From NCBI GenBank assembly GCA_001829185.1, contig MIAR01000023.1, positions 1 through 64,000 of the forward strand: DNA of 64,000 nucleotides, read 5' to 3'. A program made the translations under genes and the position numbers. Of this stretch, positions 7,943 through 15,484 are shown one piece after another. The notes beneath the pieces were generated by a model that did not search any database, was not told the origin of the DNA, and was given only the letters and a program-made list of their open reading frames with translations. The stretch's first letter is position 1, and the number at the start of each line of letters is the position of its first letter. This stretch comes from Spirochaetes bacterium GWB1_60_80 (GTDB lineage Bacteria; Spirochaetota; Spirochaetia; Treponematales; UBA12059).

Positions 7943-8848
7943 ATGAGGAAGTTCTTGACGGTGGCCGTCCTTGGCCTGGCAGCGTTTGGCTTACTGGCGG
8001 CCTGCGCCAAGCGGGCCGATTACGGAACGGCTGCCGAGTACGCGCCGGCCGGCATGACGCAGTCTGCCGACATGACTGGCTTCGCGGCCGATAGAACCGC
8101 CAGCCCTGAGCCCGGCGCGCCGGACGGTGGCACCGCCGCCAACCTGGCCAACGCCCAAACCGGTCGCAAATTCGTCCACACCGCCCAATTGGAGCTGGAA
8201 GTCGTCGACCTGGACGCCGCTGCCCAAGCCCTGGAGGCGCTGATCCGTTCCTTTGGCGGCTATGCCGAGAGTAGCAACAGTAGCCAATCCGGCGCTGCCT
8301 TTGCCATTCGGGTGCCGGTGGGCCGCCTGGACGAACTGCTTGGCTCGGTGGGCGAAATTGGCAAAATTCTGTCGCGTTCCCGGAATGTCCAAGATGTGAC
8401 CGAAAGCTTTTATGACCTGGAAGGCCGGCTGCGCACCCTGCGCATCCTCGAGGACCGCTACCGCGATTACCTGCGCCGGGCCACCAATATTGAGGAAATT
8501 CTGCAAGTCGAGCGGACGCTGTCCGAGACCACCGGTCAGATTGAAGGGCTGGAGGGCAGCTTTCGCGACCTGTCCGGCCAGATTGAGCAGGCCACCGTAC
8601 ACGTCCAGCTGTACCCGGAACGGACCGTCGAGCTGAACCGGCCGAGTTTCTTGAACGCGTTGCGCCGTCTGTTGGCGGGTTTTGGTGACGTAGTGCGCAG
8701 CGTGGCCCTTATCCTGTTGGGTATGATAATCTACGGCGTGCCCTTGGTGCTGCTGCTGGCCACCTTATGGTGGCTGTTGTTCGGCCGCGTTGGCCTGCTA
8801 CGCCGCCTGTTTGTGCTGGTCACCAGACCGGGCAAGGCCCCCAAATGA
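7943..8848 (+). CDS. DUF4349 lipoprotein
   Basis: 301 residues. A signal peptide with lipobox LLAA-Cys21 is followed by a low-complexity linker (to about 70). The DUF4349 domain (about 72-225) includes QLELEVVDLDAAAQAL, IRVPVGRLDELLGSVGEIG and a coiled coil around EERTLSETTGQIEGLEG-like sequence. A C-terminal transmembrane helix (about 250-280) and basic tail follow. It probably spans the periplasm, lipidated at one end and anchored at the other. GAGGAGGA (7930-7937) precedes ATG 7943. Confidence 0.88.
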   Translation: MRKFLTVAVLGLAAFGLLAACAKRADYGTAAEYAPAGMTQSADMTGFAADRTASPEPGAPDGGTAANLANAQTGRKFVHTAQLELEVVDLDAAAQALEALIRSFGGYAESSNSSQSGAAFAIRVPVGRLDELLGSVGEIGKILSRSRNVQDVTESFYDLEGRLRTLRILEDRYRDYLRRATNIEEILQVERTLSETTGQIEGLEGSFRDLSGQIEQATVHVQLYPERTVELNRPSFLNALRRLLAGFGDVVRSVALILLGMIIYGVPLVLLLATLWWLLFGRVGLLRRLFVLVTRPGKAPK

Positions 8849-8852
8849 AGAC

Positions 8853-8895
8853 GGGGCGCCGCCAAGGCCGGTGCTGTTCCGGCTGGCGGCGCCCC
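8853..8895. terminator. Hairpin between convergent genes
   Basis: A perfect 12-bp stem GGGGCGCCGCCA (8853-8864) with TGGCGGCGCCCC (8884-8895), plus an inner GCCGG/CCGGC helix. There is no T tract on either side, so it may stall or protect both convergent transcripts rather than be a classical intrinsic terminator. Confidence 0.65.
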
Positions 8896-8904
8896 GCGCA
8901 TAGG

Positions 8905-9225
8905 TCAGGGTCTTGAATTGCCGGACTTGAGGGGCAGGAAGAGTTTGGCGATGCCCAGGTACTGCTGCTGCACTTCATCACCAAGCTTGGAAGTGTAGAG
9001 ACTGGCTACAAACAGGTTGCTGCGGTCAAAGCCGGCTCCAGCACCGGCGCTGGCCAGGCCGCCGACCAGACCGCCTATGACGTTGCCGAGGACGCCGCTA
9101 GCCCCGACCGAGGCGCGGGCCTTGTTTTCGACATACTTCTTGAAGTCATCCATGGTGGGGTTGAGGGCGACCAGCAGTACCGCGATGGCTACTAGCACTA
9201 CCAGTGGCCCGATTCGTCGTTTCAT
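8905..9225 (-). CDS. Small DUF4359-like membrane-anchored protein
   Basis: 106 residues. One N-terminal membrane helix (MKRRIGPLVVLVAIAVLLVA) is followed by LNPTMDDFKKYVENKA, the start typical of DUF4359 proteins, then a Gly/Ala-rich hydrophobic stretch and a hydrophilic C-terminus. AAGGAG lies 6 nt before ATG 9225; the in-frame ATG at 9231 is too close to it. It diverges from the 7TM receptor gene. Function unknown. Confidence 0.75.
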   Translation of the reverse strand: MKRRIGPLVVLVAIAVLLVALNPTMDDFKKYVENKARASVGASGVLGNVIGGLVGGLASAGAGAGFDRSNLFVASLYTSKLGDEVQQQYLGIAKLFLPLKSGNSRP

Positions 9226-9248
9226 AAACATCTCCTTGCGTTTGCCGC

Positions 9249-9276
9249 TTGAGCGGCCGATAATGTAGTGTATAAT
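9249..9276 (+). promoter_or_regulatory. Sigma70-type promoter of the receptor operon
   Basis: TTGAGC (9249-9254), 16-nt spacer, perfect TATAAT (9271-9276). It lies in the 121-bp divergent gap, about 70 bp before the ATG at 9347. Confidence 0.6.
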
Positions 9277-9346
9277 CTCTTGGCAGGTCTGTACAGAGTG
9301 ATTCGGCCGACCGACAGTGCAACCGGATAGACAGGATCCCAAACCC

Positions 9347-11533
9347 ATGAAAAGACTGCTTTGCCTTTCAGCTTTGATAATTTGTAGCCTGGCCGCGTGG
9401 TCCCAAGAGGTCGACCTGACCCAGCTCGACTGGTACGTGCGCGGGGGCTTCAACCGTGGCTGGACCACCAGTGCGCCCTCCCCAGACGACGCCAACTGGC
9501 AACGGGTGACCGCGCCAGCCGGTGAGCGAACCCTCTTGATCCGCGACTTGCCCATCCCCGGCATGGTAGAGGGTAACCCGTGGAACTTCCTCAATGATCG
9601 CGTCGCTACCGTTACCGTCCTGATTCCGTTCGAGGCTGACTTCTCGCTGTTCTCGCTCAACGACGTGGCTCTCTACTTGGCGCACATCGGCCACATCTAC
9701 GAAATATACATCAATGGCCAGCCTAGCAACCCGGAAGAGGAGGGTAATCTACTTAACCGCCTAAGCGTGCTGTACGACGCCAATATCGTCAACCGCAACC
9801 AATTACGCCACGGGGTTCTGATTCCCTTCGGCCGCAATGTCATTCAGCCCGGTATCAATATCATCGCCATCCGGCTGTCCGGTCCAGCCAACGACGACCA
9901 GTTTGGCCTGGCCTTGCGCTCACCCTACCTCCTGGGATCCTATCGCCTGCTGTCGGCCTTGCGCAACGAGAGCCTTGAAATTTCCTTAATCGGCATCTAC
10001 ATCATTTTTGCCTTGTACACCTTGGTACTGTTCATCCTCCGGCCACGCGACCTGGAGTACCTGTTCTTTGCCCTGACTACCATCGCCTTTTCGGTTTTCC
10101 TGGCGACCCGTACCCACCTGGTTATTTCCCTGGTTAGCAATATCTATATTTTGGCTCGCCTAGAACTGGCTAGTATGTTCATGATCATGCCGTTTTTCTT
10201 CGCCTTCCTGGATCACCTAGAACGGCACCGCCTGACCCTCGTCACCAAGCTCTATAGTTTGTTGACCCTGGGTATGATAGCCGCCACGTTGTTCCTGCGG
10301 CTGGAGCCCTTCCACAATATCTGGCGCTACAGTACTCCCGTGTTGCTGGTCTATGCCCTGGTCTTCGTCATTGGCAAAGTGGTGGTGCACGATGTGCGCG
10401 AACTGCGTAGCTCCAACACCCGCAAGGGCTTCGGTGGCCTGGTGGCGGTGCTCTACCGCTTCTTCGCCAGCACTGATTCCGGCAAGATCGTGGTCGGTGC
10501 CCTGGTGATTATGGTGGCGCTGGTGCTCGATATCCTGCGCCTGATGCGTGGACAAGACTTGATCTATACCGGTTATGCCTTTGTATTCTTCCTGCTGGGC
10601 GCGGCCTCCATGTTGGCCGGCCGTTTCATCAACGTGTACAATAGCTTGGAAACGCTCAATGCCGGCTTGGAGTTGAAGGTCGAGGAGCGAACCGCCGAGC
10701 TGACCCAGGCCGCCGAGGCCCAATTGCAGATCAATGCCCGCATCGCCGAGAGCAACCATGGCCTGCGCACCGCTATGGAAGAGGCCGAACGCGATATGAA
10801 AGTGGCCATTTCGGTGCAGAAAGGCTTCTTCCCGGGCGTGGCGCCAAAACTGGCCGGCTGGGATATCGCCCTGGCCTTTGAAGTGGCCTCGGGCATCTCC
10901 GGTGACTTTTACGATTTCTACCAAAAGGCCGGCAAGCTGGAAGGCGTCATCCTCGGCTCGGTATCCGGCCAGGGCATCGCCAGCGGCTTGATCACGGTGC
11001 TGACGCGCAGCATTTTCTTCCGCAAGTTCAACGAGTTCACCGGCAGGCCGATGCCGGCCATGATGTACCAGATCAACAAGGAGATGGTGCGCGAACTGGC
11101 CTCGGTGGACAACAGCATCAGCGGCGTGATGCTGCGCATCCGCGACAAGCATTTCGAGTACGCCAACGCCGCCGGCGCCGATGCGCTCATCAAGCGCAAG
11201 GCCGACCAGACCTTCACGCCGCTCATCCCCGGCGACCAGCCGGATTTCCGGATGGTGCCGTTGGGGCGCAATCAGCTGGAGGAAGACGCCAAGTGCCTGG
11301 CCTTGCCCTTGTCGTCCGGCGATACCATCCTCTTGTTTACCGAGTACCTGTTGACGGCCAAGAACAGCAAGGGTGAGGCTTACGGTTCGGCCCGCCTGGC
11401 CGCCTCGCTGAAGCGGGCCGACCAGGACAGCGCCCAGACCCTGTTGTCGTCCATCATGATCGATTATCGCAACTTTCTGGTAGGCGCCAAGCGCCAGGAT
11501 GACACGACGGTGCTGGTACTGCGCAAGTCGTGA
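9347..11533 (+). CDS. 7TM receptor with C-terminal SpoIIE/RsbU-like PP2C domain
   Basis: 728 residues: signal peptide (1-19), a beta-rich extracytoplasmic sensor domain of 7TMR-DISM type (about 20-195), seven membrane helices (about 205-430), a coiled coil (about 440-490) and a SpoIIE-type phosphatase domain. In that domain the first motif (SGDFYDF) and last motif (DDTTVLVL) are kept. The usual D in the DVSGHG motif is Ser (LGSVSGQG), and the TDG motif reads TEY. Catalysis may therefore be weakened or lost. In related systems such enzymes act on anti-sigma antagonists. ATG 9347 starts a good signal peptide; its stop is fused to the next gene as GTGA. Confidence 0.85.
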   Translation: MKRLLCLSALIICSLAAWSQEVDLTQLDWYVRGGFNRGWTTSAPSPDDANWQRVTAPAGERTLLIRDLPIPGMVEGNPWNFLNDRVATVTVLIPFEADFSLFSLNDVALYLAHIGHIYEIYINGQPSNPEEEGNLLNRLSVLYDANIVNRNQLRHGVLIPFGRNVIQPGINIIAIRLSGPANDDQFGLALRSPYLLGSYRLLSALRNESLEISLIGIYIIFALYTLVLFILRPRDLEYLFFALTTIAFSVFLATRTHLVISLVSNIYILARLELASMFMIMPFFFAFLDHLERHRLTLVTKLYSLLTLGMIAATLFLRLEPFHNIWRYSTPVLLVYALVFVIGKVVVHDVRELRSSNTRKGFGGLVAVLYRFFASTDSGKIVVGALVIMVALVLDILRLMRGQDLIYTGYAFVFFLLGAASMLAGRFINVYNSLETLNAGLELKVEERTAELTQAAEAQLQINARIAESNHGLRTAMEEAERDMKVAISVQKGFFPGVAPKLAGWDIALAFEVASGISGDFYDFYQKAGKLEGVILGSVSGQGIASGLITVLTRSIFFRKFNEFTGRPMPAMMYQINKEMVRELASVDNSISGVMLRIRDKHFEYANAAGADALIKRKADQTFTPLIPGDQPDFRMVPLGRNQLEEDAKCLALPLSSGDTILLFTEYLLTAKNSKGEAYGSARLAASLKRADQDSAQTLLSSIMIDYRNFLVGAKRQDDTTVLVLRKS

Positions 11534-12306
11534 GCGCCTCGACCCGGGCCACGGCCGCCAGCCTGGCCGAGGCGCCCGGCATCGGCCTGTATGGCGAGAC
11601 CGACCTCCATGCCGAGCTGAAAGCCCTCTACGCCAGCCCTCTGGCGCGCTACGAGGTGAACATCGCCGGCAAGATCGTCGACGTGGTCAATCCGGATGAA
11701 TTCGTCGAGATCCAGACCCGCAACCTGGCCGCCATCACCGCCAAAGTGCTCAGCCTGGCCTGCCGCGGCGCGGTGCGCGTGGTCTACCCGATCCACGCCG
11801 AGCGCTTCATCGAGCGGCTGGCCGGCAGCGAATCGTTCGGCGCCGATCCGGCTGGCGCTGGCCTAGCCATGGCCCGCCGACGCAGCCCGTTGAAGCGAAA
11901 TTTTTATCACATCTTCGAGGAGCTGGTGCACGCCCCCCGCCTGGTGGCCTCGCCCAACGTCAGCCTCGACGTGCTGCTGGTGCGGGTAACCGAGCTGCGC
12001 CGCCGTTCCGGCGTCCTGTATCGCGGCCGCTACCGTGACGAGGTGCTGGAGCGCCGGCTGGACGCCGTGCTGGAGCGCCGCCGCTTCGACAGCCAGGCCG
12101 ACTGGCTGAACCTATTGCCGGCCAACCTAGACGGGCCGCTGACCTCCGGCGCCCTGGGTACGGCCCTGGGTATCGCGCCTGAGCGGGCCAGGCAGATCCT
12201 GTATGTCTACTGCCGGGCCGGCCTGCTGGCGGAGCAGGGCCGAGCGGGCCGGCAGAAACAATACGCGTACGCGGCGCACACCGGCCGTGGGGAGACTACT
12301 ACATGA
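11530..12306 (+). CDS. Conserved protein with PD-(D/E)xK nuclease-like domain and winged helix
   Basis: 258 residues. The N-terminal half (LHAELKALYASPLARYEVNI...GKIVDVVNPDEFVEIQTRNL) shows an E...D...ExQ pattern of strands and acidic residues like the PD-(D/E)xK fold. VRVVYPIHAERFIERL follows. The middle and C-terminus (AALGTALGIAPERARQILYVYCRAGLL) look like a winged helix. I recognise this as a conserved bacterial family of unknown function (possibly DUF8091; the number is from memory). Start GTG 11530 overlaps the receptor stop; its end overlaps the methyltransferase as ATGA. Nuclease activity is an inference. Confidence 0.7.
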   Translation: MSASTRATAASLAEAPGIGLYGETDLHAELKALYASPLARYEVNIAGKIVDVVNPDEFVEIQTRNLAAITAKVLSLACRGAVRVVYPIHAERFIERLAGSESFGADPAGAGLAMARRRSPLKRNFYHIFEELVHAPRLVASPNVSLDVLLVRVTELRRRSGVLYRGRYRDEVLERRLDAVLERRRFDSQADWLNLLPANLDGPLTSGALGTALGIAPERARQILYVYCRAGLLAEQGRAGRQKQYAYAAHTGRGETTT

Positions 12307-13181
12307 AAACCTACTTTAAGCCGCCGCGGCCGGGCGAGACCAGCGTCGCGGCCGCCTGCCCGATTTGCGGCTGCTACACCGTGCGCCAGTTCTGGCGCTT
12401 GCCGGAATACTCCTTCCAGCGCTGTACCGGCTGCGGCCACGTCTATCAAAACCCGCGGCCCAGCCCGCTAGACCTGGTGGAGCGCTACGACGAGGACTAC
12501 AAGCAGTACGAGGTGGACAACGCCGATAATTTCTTCAACCTGATGCGGCTGGGCCTGGACGACGTCGGCTTCTCTGGCCTAGAGGCCAGCCTGCCGCCCG
12601 GCAAACGCGCCCTGGACGTCGGCTGCGCCACCGGCATGCTGGTGGCCGCCCTGGAAAAGCGCGGCTGGCAGGCCGAGGGCGTCGAAGTCTGCCAGGCTTC
12701 GGCCGACTACGGCCGGGCCACGCGCGGCGTGACCATCCACGTCGGCACCCTGGACAGCCTACACTTGCCGGCCGCCAGCTTCGACCTGGTGCACTCCAGC
12801 CACGTCATCGAGCACGTAAGCGAACCCGGCGCCTTCCTGCGCGAAATGCACCGCATCCTGAAACCGGGCGGCTACCTGGTCTGCGCCACCCCCAACTTGG
12901 CCAGCTACCAAGCCCGCCGCTTTGGCACCGAGTGGCGCTCGGCCATCGCCGACCACGTCCACCTGTTTTCGCTGCGTTCCCTGCGCCGCCTCATCCGCCA
13001 GTGCGGCTTCCAGCCCTTGCGCCACAAAACCTGGGGCGGCATCGCCCTGGGGCTGGCCCCGCCGCGCCGCAAAGCCTGCCTGGACCGCTGGGCCAAACGC
13101 CTCGGCTTCGGCGACGTCCAGATCCAGCTAGCGCGCAAACCCCTGGTGTCTGGTATAAGTCGTCGGAGCGGCGGGGGCTGA
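12303..13181 (+). CDS. Class I SAM-dependent methyltransferase with N-terminal zinc ribbon
   Basis: 292 residues. CPICGC...CTGCGHVYQNPRP (about 19-50) is a zinc-ribbon head, followed by a Rossmann-type methyltransferase: ALDVGCATGMLVAALEKRGW (SAM loop), VHSSHVIEHV and LKPGGYLVCATPN. This architecture is common in methyltransferases acting on glycans, lipids or small molecules; the substrate is unknown. The ATG overlaps the previous stop by 4 nt, so all three genes from 9347 form one translation-coupled unit. Confidence 0.88.
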   Translation: MKTYFKPPRPGETSVAAACPICGCYTVRQFWRLPEYSFQRCTGCGHVYQNPRPSPLDLVERYDEDYKQYEVDNADNFFNLMRLGLDDVGFSGLEASLPPGKRALDVGCATGMLVAALEKRGWQAEGVEVCQASADYGRATRGVTIHVGTLDSLHLPAASFDLVHSSHVIEHVSEPGAFLREMHRILKPGGYLVCATPNLASYQARRFGTEWRSAIADHVHLFSLRSLRRLIRQCGFQPLRHKTWGGIALGLAPPRRKACLDRWAKRLGFGDVQIQLARKPLVSGISRRSGGG

Positions 13182-13288
13182 CCCCCAGTGTCCAAGGACC
13201 GGACCATCAGCCAGCATTACCGGCACACCGGCTGGTGAGGCGGCGCTTCCCGCGCTGATTACCAACTTCAACTACCGCCAGGCCGCCA

Positions 13289-13317
13289 TTGACATTCAAG
13301 TGGTTTGCTTATACTAT
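13289..13317 (+). promoter_or_regulatory. Strong sigma70-type promoter before second TetR gene
   Basis: Perfect TTGACA (13289-13294), 17-nt spacer, TACTAT (13312-13317). The following 13318-13350 segment is AT-rich with partial symmetry (GTTAATCATGGTTAAAAC) and could hold an autoregulatory operator. Confidence 0.65.
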
Positions 13318-13369
13318 ATGTTAATCATGGTTAAAACATGTGTAAATATTCTCTGTCGGAGGAACATCG

Positions 13370-13936
13370 ATGGGCGAAGACGCCAAAGAAAATATTTTTC
13401 AGGCCGCCTCCCGGTTAGTGGCAGAGGGAAAAGACGAAGGGCAGATAACGACAAGGGCAATCGCCGCGGTAGCTGGCGTAAACTCGGCACTTGTAAACTA
13501 TTATTTCCAGTCTAAGGAAAATCTGCTGAGCTGCGTAGTGGCTACGATGATGGGTGACATAATAAAAAGATTCTCTAAACCGGACGACAAAAACGCAGAC
13601 ATGGTATGGAGGCTCAAAAACATGCTTACCGGTACCGCGGAAGCCGCGTTCAGGCACCGGAATATCTGTAAAATCGCGATTTCGCAAGAACTTAAGGCGG
13701 GGTGCCGCAATTCATGCATCATGGTCATGCCTTTCCTTAGGGGGATATTGCCGAGCCGGGAAGATGGCGATCTGGTAATAATCGCCCTCCAGTTGATGCT
13801 GCCGTTTCATTATATCGTTTTATACCCTGAACTTTATGGCGACTATTTAGGCACGGATTTTTTCGACCGGGACAGACGGGAAGCGACGATCGGCCGGATG
13901 GTTGACTGCCTATTACCGGGAAAAGGAGACGCTTGA
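13370..13936 (+). CDS. TetR-family transcriptional regulator
   Basis: 188 residues. The DNA-binding domain spans about residues 5-55, with ITTRAIAAVAGVNSALVNYYFQSKENLL as the helix-turn-helix. The C-terminal domain is unassigned. GGAGG (13358-13362) lies 7 nt before ATG 13370. GC content (locally under 40-55%) and codon use are clearly lower than in flanking genes, suggesting recent acquisition together with the next gene. In related clusters such regulators sit with flavodoxin genes. Confidence 0.85.
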   Translation: MGEDAKENIFQAASRLVAEGKDEGQITTRAIAAVAGVNSALVNYYFQSKENLLSCVVATMMGDIIKRFSKPDDKNADMVWRLKNMLTGTAEAAFRHRNICKIAISQELKAGCRNSCIMVMPFLRGILPSREDGDLVIIALQLMLPFHYIVLYPELYGDYLGTDFFDRDRREATIGRMVDCLLPGKGDA

Positions 13937-13937
13937 A

Positions 13938-14621
13938 ATGAAGCAACGAGAACTTAAGGCCGTGGTCGTAGGAGGAGTCAACCGAGCGATAAAGACGGTC
14001 GTGGCTGTCATGGGAGCCGTATTCGGCATAGGCGGCATGGGGCATGGCTTTTTCGAGGCGCTTCAGGGTAACAAACCAACGGGAGGGTTATTTATCGAGG
14101 CGATCGGCCCGGCTCACCGTTTTTGGGAACATGGCCGGGAACCGGCCTTTACTATAATTCCCAACTTTCTTGTTACCGGAATCGCGGCTATCGCCGTCGG
14201 TATAGTGGTTCTAGTTTGGTCGCTTGGCTTTATGCACAGAAAGCAAGCTCCAGCGGTTTTCCTCGGCCTGTTCATCCTCCTGTTGTTAGTGGGTGGCGGC
14301 GTGGCCCAGGTAATTTTCTTCACGATCCTGTGGGCTTTTTCCACGAGAATACACGCGCCGCTTTCATGGTGGAAGAAAAAATTACCACCGAGCGTTCGTC
14401 CCGGCCTGGCGAGGCGGTGGGCTTATTGGCTGGCGGCAAGCGCGGCTCTGATAATATTCACGCTCCAAGTAGCCATATTCGGATGGGCACCCGGAGTGAC
14501 CGATCCAGACGCGCTTAGCCTCATCATGGTAGCGACGCTCGGGACAGGGCTTCTGTTCTTGGTGTTGGCCTTCATCTCTGCCTGCGCCGCTGATATCATA
14601 CATGGGGAAAACCCTGCCTGA
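13938..14621 (+). CDS. Membrane protein of acquired cluster
   Basis: 227 residues with about five membrane helices: near 12-30, 70-90, 100-125, 155-180 and 195-215. Start ATG 13938 follows the tetR stop by one base, with AAAGGAGA at 13922-13929. No transport signature is recognised. It overlaps a truncated flavodoxin reading frame by 20 nt, so the original operon was tetR - membrane protein - flavodoxin. Base composition is lower in GC than the neighbourhood. Confidence 0.75.
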   Translation: MKQRELKAVVVGGVNRAIKTVVAVMGAVFGIGGMGHGFFEALQGNKPTGGLFIEAIGPAHRFWEHGREPAFTIIPNFLVTGIAAIAVGIVVLVWSLGFMHRKQAPAVFLGLFILLLLVGGGVAQVIFFTILWAFSTRIHAPLSWWKKKLPPSVRPGLARRWAYWLAASAALIIFTLQVAIFGWAPGVTDPDALSLIMVATLGTGLLFLVLAFISACAADIIHGENPA

Positions 14622-14724
14622 AAGGATACTCGTTGCCTACGCCTCGCAGGAAAGCTGGATAGTCAATAACGTAAACGCCGGGGCAGGCAGGAAAGAGGGT
14701 CTGTCCCCGGTATTTACATTTTAG
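14602..14724 (+). pseudogene. Truncated flavodoxin gene (5' remnant)
   Basis: A 40-codon frame beginning MGKTLPERILVAYASQ, the N-terminal strand and start of the FMN-phosphate loop of flavodoxins (usual form (K/R)ILVAYAS+xGST). After about codon 16 the similarity ends and the frame runs into unrelated sequence to a stop at 14722-14724. The rest of the roughly 150-residue protein is absent. It looks like the 3' break point of an inserted segment. Confidence 0.6.
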
Positions 14725-14817
14725 GCGCTTCTGTGCCATACTCTGGCGGCGGTCGCAGGTGGTGCCGGCTGTTCCCGGCCTCTGGCTGGTTTGATACTCT
14801 TTTGCAAGGAAGTTCCC

Positions 14818-15381
14818 ATGATTCGAGGCGGCGAGATAAATAAAGGTACGATTCTGGTGATTAACTGTCACCCGCATATCGTGGTGGAGCGCGAATTCGT
14901 CAGCCCCGGCAAGGGTTCGGCCTTTGCCCGGGTACGCGCCAAGAACCTGCGCAACGGCAACGTGGTCACCCAGACCATCAAGACCCAGGAAGAGGTCGAG
15001 GACGCCCAGGTTGACCTGCTGCAATGCCAGTACCAGTACGCCGACGGCGAGCATTTTACCTTCATGAACAACGAGAGCTTCGAGCAGATCCAGATCCCGA
15101 TGGCCGACCACGAGAACGCCCAGTTTTACCTCAAGGACGGCGACAGTTACGACATCCTGTTTTACGAGGGCGAGGCCATCGACATCCGCTTCCCCTTCAA
15201 GATGGTCTTTACCGTCGCCCAGAGCGAGAATTACATTAAGGGCGACACGGTCTCCGGCGCTACCAAGCCGGTAATCACCGAGACTGGCCTGACGGTGCGG
15301 GTGCCGCTGTTCATCAAGCAGGGCGAGAAGATCCTGGTGAACACCGAAACCAACGAATACGTCGAGCGCGTCAATAGCTGA
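14818..15381 (+). CDS. efp: Elongation factor P
   Basis: 187 residues, normal length. It binds between the P and E sites and relieves ribosome stalling on polyproline. The KOW-like N-domain carries the tip loop SPGKGSAF with Lys32 as the residue for beta-lysylation or similar modification; two OB domains follow, ending in TGLTVRVPLFIKQGEKILVNTET. ATG 14818 is preceded by AAGGAAG. It is transcribed apart from the low-GC segment upstream. Confidence 0.96.
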   Translation: MIRGGEINKGTILVINCHPHIVVEREFVSPGKGSAFARVRAKNLRNGNVVTQTIKTQEEVEDAQVDLLQCQYQYADGEHFTFMNNESFEQIQIPMADHENAQFYLKDGDSYDILFYEGEAIDIRFPFKMVFTVAQSENYIKGDTVSGATKPVITETGLTVRVPLFIKQGEKILVNTETNEYVERVNS

Positions 15382-15484
15382 TTTTTGACGCTTTTTATAC
15401 CGCGGACGGCGACAGGCCGGGAGCGGCGCGGGCACTCCGGCCACTGGTCGCGGGTGCCTTTGCTTTTTTTACAGGAGTATGCCG

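Noticed and set aside
9256-9263. GCCGATAA, the -10 element of a sigma28 flagellar promoter, before the receptor gene
   Set aside because: No TAAA box at the required 15-nt spacing; a sigma70 promoter overlaps it.
13182-13288. Short frame (LPALITNFNYRQAAIDIQ) after the methyltransferase as a gene remnant
   Set aside because: Too short, interrupted, and no recognisable family; treated as spacer before the low-GC segment.
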